In this document: piece after piece, positions 27,678 to 37,085 of the stretch
Layout: the number at the start of each line of letters is the position of its first letter
How positions within the stretch are numbered: the first letter of the stretch is position 1
From: Photobacterium proteolyticum
GTDB lineage: Bacteria > Pseudomonadota > Gammaproteobacteria > Enterobacterales > Vibrionaceae
DNA length: 64,000 nucleotides
Assembly (NCBI RefSeq): GCF_001939735.1
Contig: NZ_MJIL01000075.1
Coordinates: 1-64,000 of the forward strand
Reading direction: 5' to 3'
Notes under the pieces: generated by a model
What the model was told of the DNA's origin: nothing
What the model saw: only the letters and a program-made list of their open reading frames with translations
The model's database searches: none
Program-made: the position numbers and the translations under genes

Positions 27678-28311
27678 GAGAAAATGTGTAGAATTACGTA
27701 GCCATACTTATCGTCTGTTTGCAGGCTTGATTAATCAGCCGATGAGTGCTGCCACATGGCAACAACTTATTCAATGGGCCAAACAAACAGGTGAGAGTGG
27801 TTTCTTATCCCCTGTGCAACAATGGATTATTGAACATGAAAAGCTATCGAATGATGGTTTGATGAGTATGGCGGTTGATTTCACTTGTTTGTTTACCGGT
27901 ATTTCCCAGGAATTCGGCCCACCACCGCCGTATGAACACCTTTATCGAGAAAATATAGAACCATCAGATTGCCGTTCTGCCGTCATTCAATGCTATAACA
28001 ACTATGATTTTAAACCCTTAGATCCGTACAACAATGTTAGTGATCATATAGTAGCTGAGTTGCAATATATGTCTTTTTTGGCATCTCAGCAGTTACAGCC
28101 AACTGATATCTTTTTAGAACTCAATGATACTCTTATTTTGCGGCAACAATCATTTCTTCAGCATCATCTATTATCTTGGGTTCATTCATGGTGTAATCAT
28201 GTTGAGTCTCAAAATAACAAGCTGAAATTTTATTCTCATGTTATCAGTGCATTGATTTGTTTTCTTGAACAAGATTTCGAAAACTTAAGCCGAGACAGAG
28301 CACCAACCTGA
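27661..28311 (+). CDS. TorD/DmsD-family molybdoenzyme maturation chaperone
   Basis: The 216-residue mostly helical protein starts at 27661, or at a second ATG nine bases later. Family marks are an early YRLFAGLINQPMS, the central FTCLFTGISQEFGPPPPYEH and the later HHLLSWVHSW region. These chaperones bind the Tat signal and apo-form of a dedicated molybdoenzyme until cofactor insertion is complete. Being last in the operon, it is expected to serve the catalytic subunit encoded upstream. Divergence from TorD and DmsD is large, matching a client of a different subfamily. Confidence 0.8.
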   Translation: MTKMNKRKCVELRSHTYRLFAGLINQPMSAATWQQLIQWAKQTGESGFLSPVQQWIIEHEKLSNDGLMSMAVDFTCLFTGISQEFGPPPPYEHLYRENIEPSDCRSAVIQCYNNYDFKPLDPYNNVSDHIVAELQYMSFLASQQLQPTDIFLELNDTLILRQQSFLQHHLLSWVHSWCNHVESQNNKLKFYSHVISALICFLEQDFENLSRDRAPT

Positions 28312-28520
28312 TTCGGTTGCGTACAATGAATAACTAGTGCAATTTCAATGATGTGAACAACTAATATCGCCTTTAATATTTTCGCTATATTTTTGCACTA
28401 CGCTCAAAAGTGATAGTTAGTGAGAGACGCTCAATTGAGTAAGATTAACCTGCCAGTTCTGGTTACGTCATGTTTTGTATCGTGACAGGTTACATCAAAG
28501 CTATCCACAACAATAACCCA

Positions 28521-28961
28521 TCATTCATTGCTTGCTTTTTTATCTGTCGCCTTTTTTAACGGTTTTGTTTCTGCCTTATCTCTCGGTGACAACTCTACAA
28601 CTTGCTCTTTTTCTGCTGGATGGGTACTGCCAAAGAACTTGCCGCCTTGCTCGATACTCAAGTTATCACAGTAAATAGTACCTGAGATTTTCCCGCTCTC
28701 GATAATTTCAACGGCATTGGCGTAACAGGTACCTTCGATTAGCCCATTCACAATGATTTTATCGGCATAGATCTCACCTTTAATGCGCCCTGACTTGCTA
28801 ACCACTAAGTTTTTTTCAATCCGAAGCTTACCTTCGATAATGCCATCAACCTGAATATCACACGTTAGCTGGAGCTCGCCAATGATATTGCATCCCTTTG
28901 CGATGACAGTTGTAGTTGCATGCTGACTTGCTGCTTTACTTTGTTTGTTAAAGATGCCCAT
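28521..28961 (-). CDS. Bactofilin family cytoskeletal protein
   Basis: The 146-residue protein has a DUF583/bactofilin beta-helix core (about 18-110) with repeats such as GCNIIGELQLTCDIQVDG, KSGRIKGEIYADKIIVNG and ESGKISGTIYCDNLSIEQGG, flanked by short charged tails. Bactofilins polymerise on the inner membrane face and position cell-wall enzymes. The ATG at 28961 follows AAAAAGG, and the gene starts inside the 3' end of the M23 peptidase gene in another frame. Pairing with an M23 peptidase matches known bactofilin-endopeptidase partnerships in cell-shape control (established for other bacteria, inferred here). Confidence 0.92.
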   Translation of the reverse strand: MGIFNKQSKAASQHATTTVIAKGCNIIGELQLTCDIQVDGIIEGKLRIEKNLVVSKSGRIKGEIYADKIIVNGLIEGTCYANAVEIIESGKISGTIYCDNLSIEQGGKFFGSTHPAEKEQVVELSPRDKAETKPLKKATDKKASNE

Positions 28962-29815
28962 TTAACCTTTTTCTCTTTTTCAAAAATAGATTCAAAATTA
29001 TTAATATCCCAGTCGACAAATGGCCGAGGGTCTAGCGCCCTACCTATAAAGCGGACTTCATAATGCAAATGCGGACCTGATGACAAACCTGAATTACCGG
29101 AATAACCAATCAAATCTCCCTTGCTGACAAAATCACCGCTTCTAACAGCAAATTTCTGCAGATGGGAATATGACGACGTAAAACCAAAGGAGTGCTGCAA
29201 TCGCAAAAAGTTTCCCGACCCTTTGTTGTTAGGTCGTACCGTCGCAACAACCCCGTCAGCAGGTGCATAAATCGGCGTACCTGTGTTCACGGCAAAGTCC
29301 AAGCCTCGATGTAGACGTTTAGTGCCTGTCACCGGGTGCTTACGTAAACCAAACTGAGATGACTGTCTGGCATTGATGACAGGCGCCCCATTGGGAACAC
29401 GCCTCAAAATAGCCATTCGGACTGCCGAATTGAGCTCAGCCACATCCAAGCGGAATTCCAGCGGCATATCACCATCGGCATTTACACCAAGTATATTTTC
29501 CAGGCTACCCAACCGTTCAGACACCGTGATCAGTTGGTTTTCTCTGTCATCCAAATCGTGTTCAAGCTGTTTTCTCTGCACCTCTAGCGCATTAAGATCT
29601 CGATTCAGCGAAGAGGACAGAGTTTCCAACTCTTGATGCTTAGCCCTCGAAAAATCAACCTCATTTAGAAGGTATGCGACGGTACCAGCAATCAGTAATG
29701 AAGCGACCAAAAATGAAGCGACAGCCCAGCGAACAGCTTTTCGCACCTTCTTGCCCAGGTAGAAGCATTCGGAGCCATGTATGGTGGATACCGAAATAGT
29801 GATACGATCCTTCAT
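28865..29815 (-). CDS. M23-family metallopeptidase, membrane anchored
   Basis: The 316-residue protein has a cytoplasmic N-terminus, a membrane helix (ASFLVASLLIAGTVAYLL, about 33-51), a coiled coil (about 58-105) and a C-terminal LytM/M23 domain. Zinc-site motifs are LHRGLDFAVNTGTPIYAPAD (His and Asp) and GPHLHYEV. The enzyme would cut peptidoglycan cross-links from the periplasmic side. The last 97 bases are shared with the bactofilin gene in another frame; those codons give a polar tail outside the catalytic domain. The two products probably act together. Confidence 0.92.
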   Translation of the reverse strand: MKDRITISVSTIHGSECFYLGKKVRKAVRWAVASFLVASLLIAGTVAYLLNEVDFSRAKHQELETLSSSLNRDLNALEVQRKQLEHDLDDRENQLITVSERLGSLENILGVNADGDMPLEFRLDVAELNSAVRMAILRRVPNGAPVINARQSSQFGLRKHPVTGTKRLHRGLDFAVNTGTPIYAPADGVVATVRPNNKGSGNFLRLQHSFGFTSSYSHLQKFAVRSGDFVSKGDLIGYSGNSGLSSGPHLHYEVRFIGRALDPRPFVDWDINNFESIFEKEKKVKWASLTNKVKQQVSMQLQLSSQRDAISLASSS

Positions 29816-29951
29816 GTCATTGTATTTTTAATAGCTGCTCTTATTATTCATAGGCGACGGCTTCAGCAATCTCTTAAGTGAACTGGCCTATTGATCTGTA
29901 TCTGTTTCACTATGATAGTATTTACCGTTTAGGCACCAGAGAGTTATTCGC

Positions 29952-30854
29952 GTGAAACTGGATGATATGGAACTGTTTGTTAAGGTGGTTGAACAAGGCA
30001 GTTTTACCAAAGCCGCCGACTATTGCGAGATCCCTAAATCAACGGTCAGCCGCCGTATCCGTGACCTGGAGCAAAGCCTGAAAACCCGATTACTGGAGCG
30101 AACGACCCGCCGTCTTCACCTTACCGAAGTCGGTGAAGCTTTTTTTCACAAGGCACAGCAAATACTGCAGGAAGTCGAGACCACCGAAAAAGAAATCGCC
30201 CAGAAGCAGGGGGACTACTCAGGAAAACTGACCGTCTACGCCCCGGACTGCATTCTTGAGCTCTGTGTCGATCATGTCGCTCAGTTCTGCCAGGATTATC
30301 CGGATATCTCGCTAAATTTGCATTCAGACTCGCAGCCGCAACACCTGATGGCCGAGAAACGCTTTGACTTACAGCTCAATATTGGCGAGCAGCCGGACTC
30401 TTCCTTTATCGCCCGTCCGCTGGCAACCCTACACTATGACTATTATGCCAGCCCGGATTATCTGGCCGCTCACGGGGAGCCCCAAACCCCCGCCGATCTT
30501 CAACAGCTATCGACCCTGGAGCTAGCTCAGAGCAACCCCAGGGCAATGGCGTGGCATTTCCCCCAGCAAACATTGTCGCTAACCCACAAATATAGTGTGG
30601 ACTCACCCTACGTGTTGAGGGCACTGGCCGTAGCAAATCAGGGAATATGCTGCCTTCCAACCATCATGGTGAGCAACGAGGTTCTGGCTAACAAGCTCGT
30701 CAGACTATTTGACGGCCAATACGCCTTTCAGCAGCACCTATACGGGATCTACCATTCTCGCCGTTACGTTCCCAATAAAGTGAAGCTGCTGCTTGATGAG
30801 GTTGAGATGCTCCTGCAGGCAAGGATCGATTCGCTCGAGAATGGCATCAAGTAA
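29952..30854 (+). CDS. LysR-family transcriptional regulator
   Basis: The protein has 300 residues and starts with GTG at 29952 (GAGAG upstream). The winged helix-turn-helix lies at about 1-60 (FTKAADYCEIPKSTVSRRIR) and the effector domain at about 90-295. It is divergent from the M23/bactofilin pair and upstream of the DUF3179 gene, which may be its target. The effector is not evident. Confidence 0.92.
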   Translation: MKLDDMELFVKVVEQGSFTKAADYCEIPKSTVSRRIRDLEQSLKTRLLERTTRRLHLTEVGEAFFHKAQQILQEVETTEKEIAQKQGDYSGKLTVYAPDCILELCVDHVAQFCQDYPDISLNLHSDSQPQHLMAEKRFDLQLNIGEQPDSSFIARPLATLHYDYYASPDYLAAHGEPQTPADLQQLSTLELAQSNPRAMAWHFPQQTLSLTHKYSVDSPYVLRALAVANQGICCLPTIMVSNEVLANKLVRLFDGQYAFQQHLYGIYHSRRYVPNKVKLLLDEVEMLLQARIDSLENGIK

Positions 30855-30967
30855 CATTACTTTTATTGTGCCATTTAATGGCACAGTGCATTCCAGTTAG
30901 GCCGGTTTTTCCTCTAATGTGCCCGTTTTAGACTCACTCTATCAGTACTACCAGAGTGAATCTAACG

Positions 30968-32194
30968 ATGAAAGACATTATCAAAAAACACTCCAAAATC
31001 ATTTTCTGGACTTGTATGCTCCTTGCCCAGATCTGTGTTGGTTTCCTGTTTAAAGACTTGGCGGATATCAGCCAATGGTTTATCCAGTCACCGAGAGAAA
31101 GCACCATGTGGGTTTGGTATAACCGCTACCTACTTGCATTTGTCGGCTTGGCCGCTTTTTTTGCCGTTCTTTATTTCAAATTCAAGCAACGCGACATCAT
31201 CAACAACAAGCCCTTAATTTTCCTTTCCTTACTGTTTTGTTTTAATTTCTACAGCGGCATGATTAACCCGCACATTATGATGCGCGCCCGGATGGATAAC
31301 GGTGTATTCCTGTCTGTGGAGCAAGCAGCCAAATACTATGCCCCCAACGAGAGCGTGATTGTTCTGGAAATCAACGGCAAGGCCCGTGCCCACTCGGACA
31401 AACAATTACTCCGCCCGCATGTTGCTGGCAAAGGCGAACTCGGTGGCGAAAACGTCGTCATGACCTACTGCGGTCTTACTAACCTGGGTATGGCCTTCAC
31501 ACCCGAAATCAACGGTCAACAGCTCGATCTGGCACCAATGAACCAGTTGGAAAATAACTTGGTCATGTACGATAAGCATAGCGGCGAACCTATTCAGCAA
31601 CTTTGGGGACAGAAAGAAACCGATCGCAACAATAGTGCTGATGCGAAAATGCGAGAGTGGCCAACCTACCGAATGCCATTCGATAAATTTGCCAAAGCTT
31701 TCCCTGAAGGCGAGGTATTTGTTAACGACTATCTGGTTGATGATATGAAGGCATCATTCTGGGAAAACCCATTCCTGGCGATCTACGACCCAATCATGGA
31801 GCTGATTTTCAATCACGCCATTGAAGATCAGGCCACCAGTGTCGATCCTACCTTCCCAACCATCAAGCACGTCGATCCTCGTCTTCCGACTAAAGAAACT
31901 GTCTATGGCCTAAATGTGGGTGACGACTATGTGGCATACACTGTCGACTTCGTGAAATCTCATACCAAACCTGTTAACGCAACGGTTGGCGGAAAAGAAA
32001 TTGTTATCAGCTACGACAACGAGTTCGAAAGCCTGGGTATTTTCTACAATACAACGGGAAAAGCTGTCACCGAGATCGATTTCTACGGTCAGACTCCAAA
32101 CGGCAAACTGCCTCGAGTTGAAACCGTCAAGGCCGGTGCCTACTGGATCATCTGGGCGAACTTCTTCCCGGAGACCGACATCAACCGGGTATAA
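30968..32194 (+). CDS. DUF3179 membrane protein
   Basis: The 408-residue protein has three N-terminal membrane helices (about 10-30, 50-68, 78-95) and then a soluble DUF3179 domain. The signature elements are FLSVEQAAKYYAPNESVIVL, VMTYCGLTNLGMAFTPEING and LENNLVMYDKHSGEPIQQLW. In most members the cysteine region reads T-Y-C-P-L-C; here the second cysteine is replaced (TYCGLTN). The function of DUF3179 is not established. A strong terminator follows it, so it is probably a single transcription unit. Confidence 0.85.
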   Translation: MKDIIKKHSKIIFWTCMLLAQICVGFLFKDLADISQWFIQSPRESTMWVWYNRYLLAFVGLAAFFAVLYFKFKQRDIINNKPLIFLSLLFCFNFYSGMINPHIMMRARMDNGVFLSVEQAAKYYAPNESVIVLEINGKARAHSDKQLLRPHVAGKGELGGENVVMTYCGLTNLGMAFTPEINGQQLDLAPMNQLENNLVMYDKHSGEPIQQLWGQKETDRNNSADAKMREWPTYRMPFDKFAKAFPEGEVFVNDYLVDDMKASFWENPFLAIYDPIMELIFNHAIEDQATSVDPTFPTIKHVDPRLPTKETVYGLNVGDDYVAYTVDFVKSHTKPVNATVGGKEIVISYDNEFESLGIFYNTTGKAVTEIDFYGQTPNGKLPRVETVKAGAYWIIWANFFPETDINRV

Positions 32195-32212
32195 CCCTCC
32201 CCTTCCATCAAT

Positions 32213-32243
32213 AAAAGCAATGACCACCACGGTCATTGCTTTT
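32213..32243 (+). terminator. Rho-independent terminator
   Basis: A 13-bp perfect stem (AAAAGCAATGACC and its complement) with a five-base loop is followed by TTTTTTC, 18 bases after the DUF3179 stop. Confidence 0.93.
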
Positions 32244-32363
32244 TTCTTTCAGATTAACACTCATACCGATCCCGCTTTGCTCTCGAGCAAGCCAAATCAT
32301 GCTAAAACTAATACAGAAGAAAGTCTTTAACTGTTACTTATGCAATAAGAAGGTTGGCAATTA

Positions 32364-33884
32364 ATGGTCTGGCAGTTTACCGCTCTGGAATATATCGCTC
32401 GACGTATAGCCGTTCTACGGGCCATTACCTTGCGCATACTGGCTCTGATCATCATCAGCCTCACTGCCGTTTCATGTACCAGCCTGCCAGAACCCATACC
32501 GGATAGCGTTTCCGACCAGCTTCGATACTATCCCTCTTCAGTACAAAATTGTGCCTTTCAGTTAGTCGACTTCAAACGGATAGTTCAGCAACAAGGTGTA
32601 CAGGATGTGCAACACCTCTGGGTTCCGCGTTACCCGCACCTTGCCTTCGATCGCTTCAGTCTCTCGCTCATACCGGATCTCACATCACAGCAAAGCAAAG
32701 AACAATGGCTACAGTATGTTGCCCGGCTGGCTTCCGTTCAGAGAAAGGTTGAGCACCAAAACCTCGCCAATAAAGCCGGTTTCGATATTGAACACAACGA
32801 TAAATGCGCACGACAACTCACCCACACTACACTCAGTGACCGTCAGTTTTGGCACCAGTTACGCCAATATCCGCCTCATATTCAGTCTAACTATCAAAAC
32901 TGGCAACGGGTTGTTGGTCTTTATCCTATCAGCAAGTCACTGGCAACCCCTGCCATTGATACCGAAAAGAAACGAATTATCAGTGGCTTTATTTCTCCCC
33001 TGGATGAGTACACCATCAGTTATGCTGCTGCAAGCACGCCTTCTCAACTCTCCTCGGAGGAAATTCAGTCCTGGTTCGAGCGCACCAGACAACAATCTCA
33101 TCTGGGATGGCCCCTGCTTACCGAGTACCAAGTCGCCCGGCTGTCTGAGTATTATGCCCCGGAGTTTCTCATCGAGTCGGCATCACTCGACGACAAGCCT
33201 GGTCAGGTGGCATACCACTCTGGCGGTCTACCCTATATCAATACCAGCAGACCTACGCTGTATACCAGTCACAGCTATACCCGGTTTCACGGCCAGATCC
33301 TATTGCAGCTAGAGTACAGCCTCTGGTTTGCCCACCGGACAGCAACCTCCGCGATCGATCCCTATGCCGGTCAGTTCGACGGCCTCCTTGTCAGGCTGAC
33401 CCTCGATAGCCGGGGAAGACCATACATCCTCGACAGTATTCATCACTGCGGCTGTTACCATATAGTTTTTGCCCTGGATACACAGCTCAAGTTCGCCCCA
33501 CGAAATACCCGCATCGAGGCGCCGATAACCATGCATGTCAACCCAAGAGCGGGGGCAGCTACTCTGCAGGTCACTGTCTCTAAGGGGGAGCATATGATGA
33601 AAGGCGTGCGTTGGATTCAGAATAGTACTCTGTCACATCAGCTGAATGTGCTCGACTACCAGCAGTTGCGCAGCCTGCCGTTACAGAAAAACCAACACAA
33701 AAGTCTGTTTGACGAACAAGGAATGCTGATGGCCAGCACCCGGCTGGAACGCTGGTATCTATGGCCGTTTGGTGTCAAATCGCCGGGTACAATGCGCCAG
33801 ATAGGCCACCATGCTACTGCCTTTATTGGTGAGAGGCACTTCGATGATGCCGATATGTTAAGCCCGCTCTTTCAAAAGCCTTAG
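32364..33884 (+). CDS. Predicted lipoprotein of unknown function
   Basis: The 506-residue protein starts at an ATG preceded by AAGAAGG. A long n-region and hydrophobic helix end in the lipobox LTAVSC, so Cys38 is the probable lipidated residue. The mature part has no domain I recognise. It contains SIHHCGCYHIVFALD near residue 370, with two cysteines and two histidines close together. It is rich in Gln, Tyr and Ser, as in exported proteins. It is followed by a secreted protein and an outer-membrane barrel on the same strand, with 200-bp and 320-bp gaps, so a shared envelope role is possible but unproven. Confidence 0.75.
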   Translation: MVWQFTALEYIARRIAVLRAITLRILALIIISLTAVSCTSLPEPIPDSVSDQLRYYPSSVQNCAFQLVDFKRIVQQQGVQDVQHLWVPRYPHLAFDRFSLSLIPDLTSQQSKEQWLQYVARLASVQRKVEHQNLANKAGFDIEHNDKCARQLTHTTLSDRQFWHQLRQYPPHIQSNYQNWQRVVGLYPISKSLATPAIDTEKKRIISGFISPLDEYTISYAAASTPSQLSSEEIQSWFERTRQQSHLGWPLLTEYQVARLSEYYAPEFLIESASLDDKPGQVAYHSGGLPYINTSRPTLYTSHSYTRFHGQILLQLEYSLWFAHRTATSAIDPYAGQFDGLLVRLTLDSRGRPYILDSIHHCGCYHIVFALDTQLKFAPRNTRIEAPITMHVNPRAGAATLQVTVSKGEHMMKGVRWIQNSTLSHQLNVLDYQQLRSLPLQKNQHKSLFDEQGMLMASTRLERWYLWPFGVKSPGTMRQIGHHATAFIGERHFDDADMLSPLFQKP

Positions 33885-34081
33885 CCGTTATCCCCAAACG
33901 ACCAGTACTACTCCCTACTGGGTATTTTGAGTAAATAAGAAATACCCGGCATCCCCCCTAACTATACTTGAAACAGCATAGTCAAAGGAGTGGGTGCCGT
34001 TCACTAAGGGTTTGAGTTAACAATGATTGTATGGGCATAGGATGGTGCCCACACCTATCGAATGTTCCCGAGAGTCTGACC

Positions 34082-35659
34082 ATGAAAATCTACCAAGGTA
34101 TACTTATCACCTTGTTGTTCTCACTGCTGTATTCCAGCGCAGCGAGCGCCACACACCGCAATTCTTCACCTTCAGAGCGATTGCCTGTTACTCAGCTACA
34201 CTCAGGTTCCAACGCCATTTTCTTTGATCAGGTCAATTTTGATCTGGTTATAAGCCCTATCAGCAACAGTGACTGGGGCCAGTTCAGAGTCAAACCGACA
34301 AAGCTGACCGATCGCCGGGGTAAGCCGCTCGGCACGGGTTATGTCAATGTTTTTACCTACCCTCAAAACCGCGGCGGGGAAGCCGTCTGGGCAATCAGTA
34401 ATCTATTTGTATCTTCCCCCGCAGATTCGAATAGTAATGACCGCAGAAAAACAGTAACGATAAAGCATGCCGACAATAGGCAGTTTACCCAGCCTGGACG
34501 AGGATCATCTGCCACAATTTCTCGTCGTCAGCCCAATACGCCAGAACCAGAGATGTCAGCCTATTTTGACTTGCGTCCCGGTGAAGATGGCCAGGGCAGC
34601 CTGCGGCGAATGCGTGCTACCGTTCTGTTCTCACCGCAGCCATTGCCAACGATTGAAGATGTGGCCCAGTTCGCCAAACGTTTTCCACCACAAACTTTTA
34701 GCGTAAGCCCTATCATCATCAACGCTGAAGGAGCTGGCCATGTCGATGGCAGAGTCAGCCCTATCTCATCAACCATCCCTAGCTCCCTGTCATTGGGACG
34801 CCCGCCTCAGCCAGTTACCCCTGCGCCGGGACTACCGGATGACTTGCTGTTTCCAATCCAGGTCATTCAAGCCGACCAACCCAACCTTGATGCTGGCCGT
34901 AACCAGTGCGTGCCGATGGCTCATGCCAATGCACTGCAATACCTGGAAGACAGATACGATAACCTGCCTCTGGCATGGCGCTTTCCGCAGCTTCATATTC
35001 GCGGTATCGGGAAAGTGTCTTCGGCCGGAGATGTACTTATCTGGGAACCGGTACCTGAAAACAGCCTGGTTGCCAACATCGACAGCTACGGCCGGCGCGC
35101 AGGTGTACTCGATTTAGATAGCGGCAGCTATACCACCTTTTGCGGACTCATTCGTGGTGTATTTGGCTATCTGGCCGATCCTGTTTCCGGAACGTTTGAC
35201 ACCACAGAGTTTCGCCATCAGGGCAGCGGCTCAACAGTACTGGGGAGCGGTGCCGACTGCGACAACGGTACTGTCATCATGAACGGAATCACTTCGCAGA
35301 GAGAAGGGCTCAACCCAACCTGGGAGTGGATGTTCAACGAGCTTGTACAGGGCCGGGCAGTGACGATTCTGTTTAGTTGGTATGATGTCGACGGTGACTG
35401 GACAGGCGGACATAGCGTGAGAGTTTATGGTGCCGCCAAACTCGATAATCGGCACTATATCTATACGCTTGACGATGACAGCCAGGGGGATAACTTCAGC
35501 AATGTCGCCTCGCCTCGCACCCAACAATGGGAGGTTGCCGATACCGGCCAACCCGGCTTGGACGGCGTACCTGACGGCCGCCTTAACATGAATGGCATGA
35601 GCTGGGAAATTGACTTCGCTCTGTCCTATGAGGCGAAACCAACACTGCTCATCCCCTAG
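34082..35659 (+). CDS. Secreted protein, possible papain-fold (C39-like) cysteine peptidase domain
   Basis: The ATG at 34082 follows GAGAG, giving 525 residues. The signal peptide is residues 1-23 (ILITLLFSLLYSSAASA). Residues 40-240 look beta-rich and unknown. Residues 255-520 contain NQCVPMAHANALQYLED with Cys276, GGHSVRVYGAAKLDNRHYIY with His444, and acidic residues YTLDDDSQGDN at 464-466. A Gln-Cys pair followed by an Ala-rich helix, then Gly-His-x-V and an aspartate about 20 residues later, is the pattern of C39/papain-like peptidases. Two more cysteines (354, 393) could form a disulfide. The peptidase assignment is inference; no family was recognised with certainty. Confidence 0.65.
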   Translation: MKIYQGILITLLFSLLYSSAASATHRNSSPSERLPVTQLHSGSNAIFFDQVNFDLVISPISNSDWGQFRVKPTKLTDRRGKPLGTGYVNVFTYPQNRGGEAVWAISNLFVSSPADSNSNDRRKTVTIKHADNRQFTQPGRGSSATISRRQPNTPEPEMSAYFDLRPGEDGQGSLRRMRATVLFSPQPLPTIEDVAQFAKRFPPQTFSVSPIIINAEGAGHVDGRVSPISSTIPSSLSLGRPPQPVTPAPGLPDDLLFPIQVIQADQPNLDAGRNQCVPMAHANALQYLEDRYDNLPLAWRFPQLHIRGIGKVSSAGDVLIWEPVPENSLVANIDSYGRRAGVLDLDSGSYTTFCGLIRGVFGYLADPVSGTFDTTEFRHQGSGSTVLGSGADCDNGTVIMNGITSQREGLNPTWEWMFNELVQGRAVTILFSWYDVDGDWTGGHSVRVYGAAKLDNRHYIYTLDDDSQGDNFSNVASPRTQQWEVADTGQPGLDGVPDGRLNMNGMSWEIDFALSYEAKPTLLIP

Positions 35660-35681
35660 CTTCTGATCCTCCCATCCAAGC

Positions 35682-35704
35682 AGGAGCCGTAAGCAACGGC
35701 TCCT
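35682..35704 (+). terminator. Hairpin downstream of the secreted-protein gene
   Basis: A 9-bp perfect stem (AGGAGCCGT / ACGGCTCCT) with loop AAGCA lies 22 bases after the stop codon, with no T-run. The rest of the 319-bp gap to the next gene shows nothing identifiable beyond a probable promoter for it. Confidence 0.55.
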
Positions 35705-35978
35705 GGCCTCTCCTTACAGTGAATGGAAACATCAGTCTTCCCCTCCTTCCCTTTCTCGAACGTAAGAAAAGGTTGCAATACTGAACAGCCACTTTCTAAC
35801 ACATTTCACTACAATCAAGATAAGTTACCGAAGAATTCGTCGACCCTGCTCAGAGGTAAAGGTATCTATTTCATTACTAATTCAGGCTGATTCAGAAAGT
35901 GGTCAGGCAAGTTAGGTTATACAAGACACCTATCAGAGATTTACACCAATAATAACAACAGAGACAAATGGCATTGTG

Positions 35979-36965
35979 ATGAATACACGCAGTATCACGC
36001 TTTACACTTTATCTGGGGTTACGGCACTCTTTGGCTCCGGCTATGCAACCGCTGAGGGCATTGCCCGTTTCGATGACTATGGTCCGTTGAGAACATACGC
36101 CCAATCTCCTATCCAATCCAATAGCCTGACTCCGCTTGTGCGCAGCGGCTTTAGCTATCAACCCGGAACCGTAGAGGTCTACACGACAGGTACGATTGCC
36201 AGTGTCTGGGCACATACTGAAGAGTACAATGCCGACTACTACCAAAATGCCATATCCGTTGGCGGCCAGTGGCAGATCAATAGCAAATGGCTCGTCGAGC
36301 TCGACTACACTTACCGGTTTGCAGCCAACAACCACCTGGACAGTTTGACTTCCGCCTTTCATGACGTATTCGGTATCAGCCAGAACGGGCGCGATGAAGT
36401 CGACAAACACTCCTTTGATATTTCGGTTCCCCAGTACGGAGTCGAGATCCATGACTTTAACCGCGAGACCCTCGGCAGTGCGCTGACCTTCTATACCAGT
36501 TACCAGTTACTGGAAACCAAACGACACGGCTTATCGATCGGCGGCTCACTGTACTACAACTATGTACCGAGTGGTCCGTTTGAAACCAGTAACTTTGAGC
36601 AGGCGCTGCAGCTCAATTACAGCTATCGACGTGACAAGCACATGTTTTACAGTATGCTTGGCCTGTCATACCGAAATGACGACGAGGTGCTGGGCAATAT
36701 CCCCTATAATTCGGTAGCTCTGTCGTTCGGTGCCGGCTATCAGTTCCAGTTAACGGAAAAACACCGGCTACTTGCTGAGTACCATATCTATGAAGGGGCG
36801 ACCGATGCCGCGTCCGATCTGTCCAAGCCCTCCAATGAAATTTTGCTCGGCTATCGCTACCACATGAAGCGCAGTGCCATTGAGTTCTCGATGATCGAAA
36901 ATGTCTTTAATATGGATAACAGTACCGATATCGCCTTTACGCTCGGTTATCGGCATCGGTTCTGA
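35979..36965 (+). CDS. Outer-membrane beta-barrel protein, DUF3187-like
   Basis: The 328-residue protein starts at the ATG at 35979. It has a signal peptide (ITLYTLSGVTALFGSGYATA) and then alternating aromatic beta-strands through to a terminal GYRHRF, the C-terminal phenylalanine signature of outer-membrane barrels. The opening DYGPLRTYAQSPIQSNSLTP fits the DUF3187 family start. Mid-protein YYQNAISVGGQWQINSKW and LLEYHIYEG-type strands support 10-12 strands. Function is unknown. It follows the secreted-protein gene but with its own 300-bp upstream region. Confidence 0.75.
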   Translation: MNTRSITLYTLSGVTALFGSGYATAEGIARFDDYGPLRTYAQSPIQSNSLTPLVRSGFSYQPGTVEVYTTGTIASVWAHTEEYNADYYQNAISVGGQWQINSKWLVELDYTYRFAANNHLDSLTSAFHDVFGISQNGRDEVDKHSFDISVPQYGVEIHDFNRETLGSALTFYTSYQLLETKRHGLSIGGSLYYNYVPSGPFETSNFEQALQLNYSYRRDKHMFYSMLGLSYRNDDEVLGNIPYNSVALSFGAGYQFQLTEKHRLLAEYHIYEGATDAASDLSKPSNEILLGYRYHMKRSAIEFSMIENVFNMDNSTDIAFTLGYRHRF

Positions 36966-36995
36966 TTTACAATGTAAACCCTAGGGTCATTGGCA

Positions 36996-37049
36996 ATTGC
37001 GCTGATTGGCTTCCAGCCAGGAAACAGCCTGGCTGGCTGGCTGCGCAAT
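36996..37049. terminator. Long imperfect hairpin between convergent genes
   Basis: ATTGCGC / GCGCAAT at the outside and CCAGCCAGG / CCTGGCTGG inside form a stacked stem between the barrel gene and the leftward LysR gene. There is no T-run on either side, so termination may be Rho-assisted. Confidence 0.5.
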
Positions 37050-37085
37050 GTCTCAGCCTATATCTGCTGTCAACTGATCGTTTAG

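Noticed and set aside
32596..33312. 238-residue plus-strand frame inside the lipoprotein gene
   Set aside because: It lies in another frame of a gene with lipobox and start signal; composition is not protein-like.
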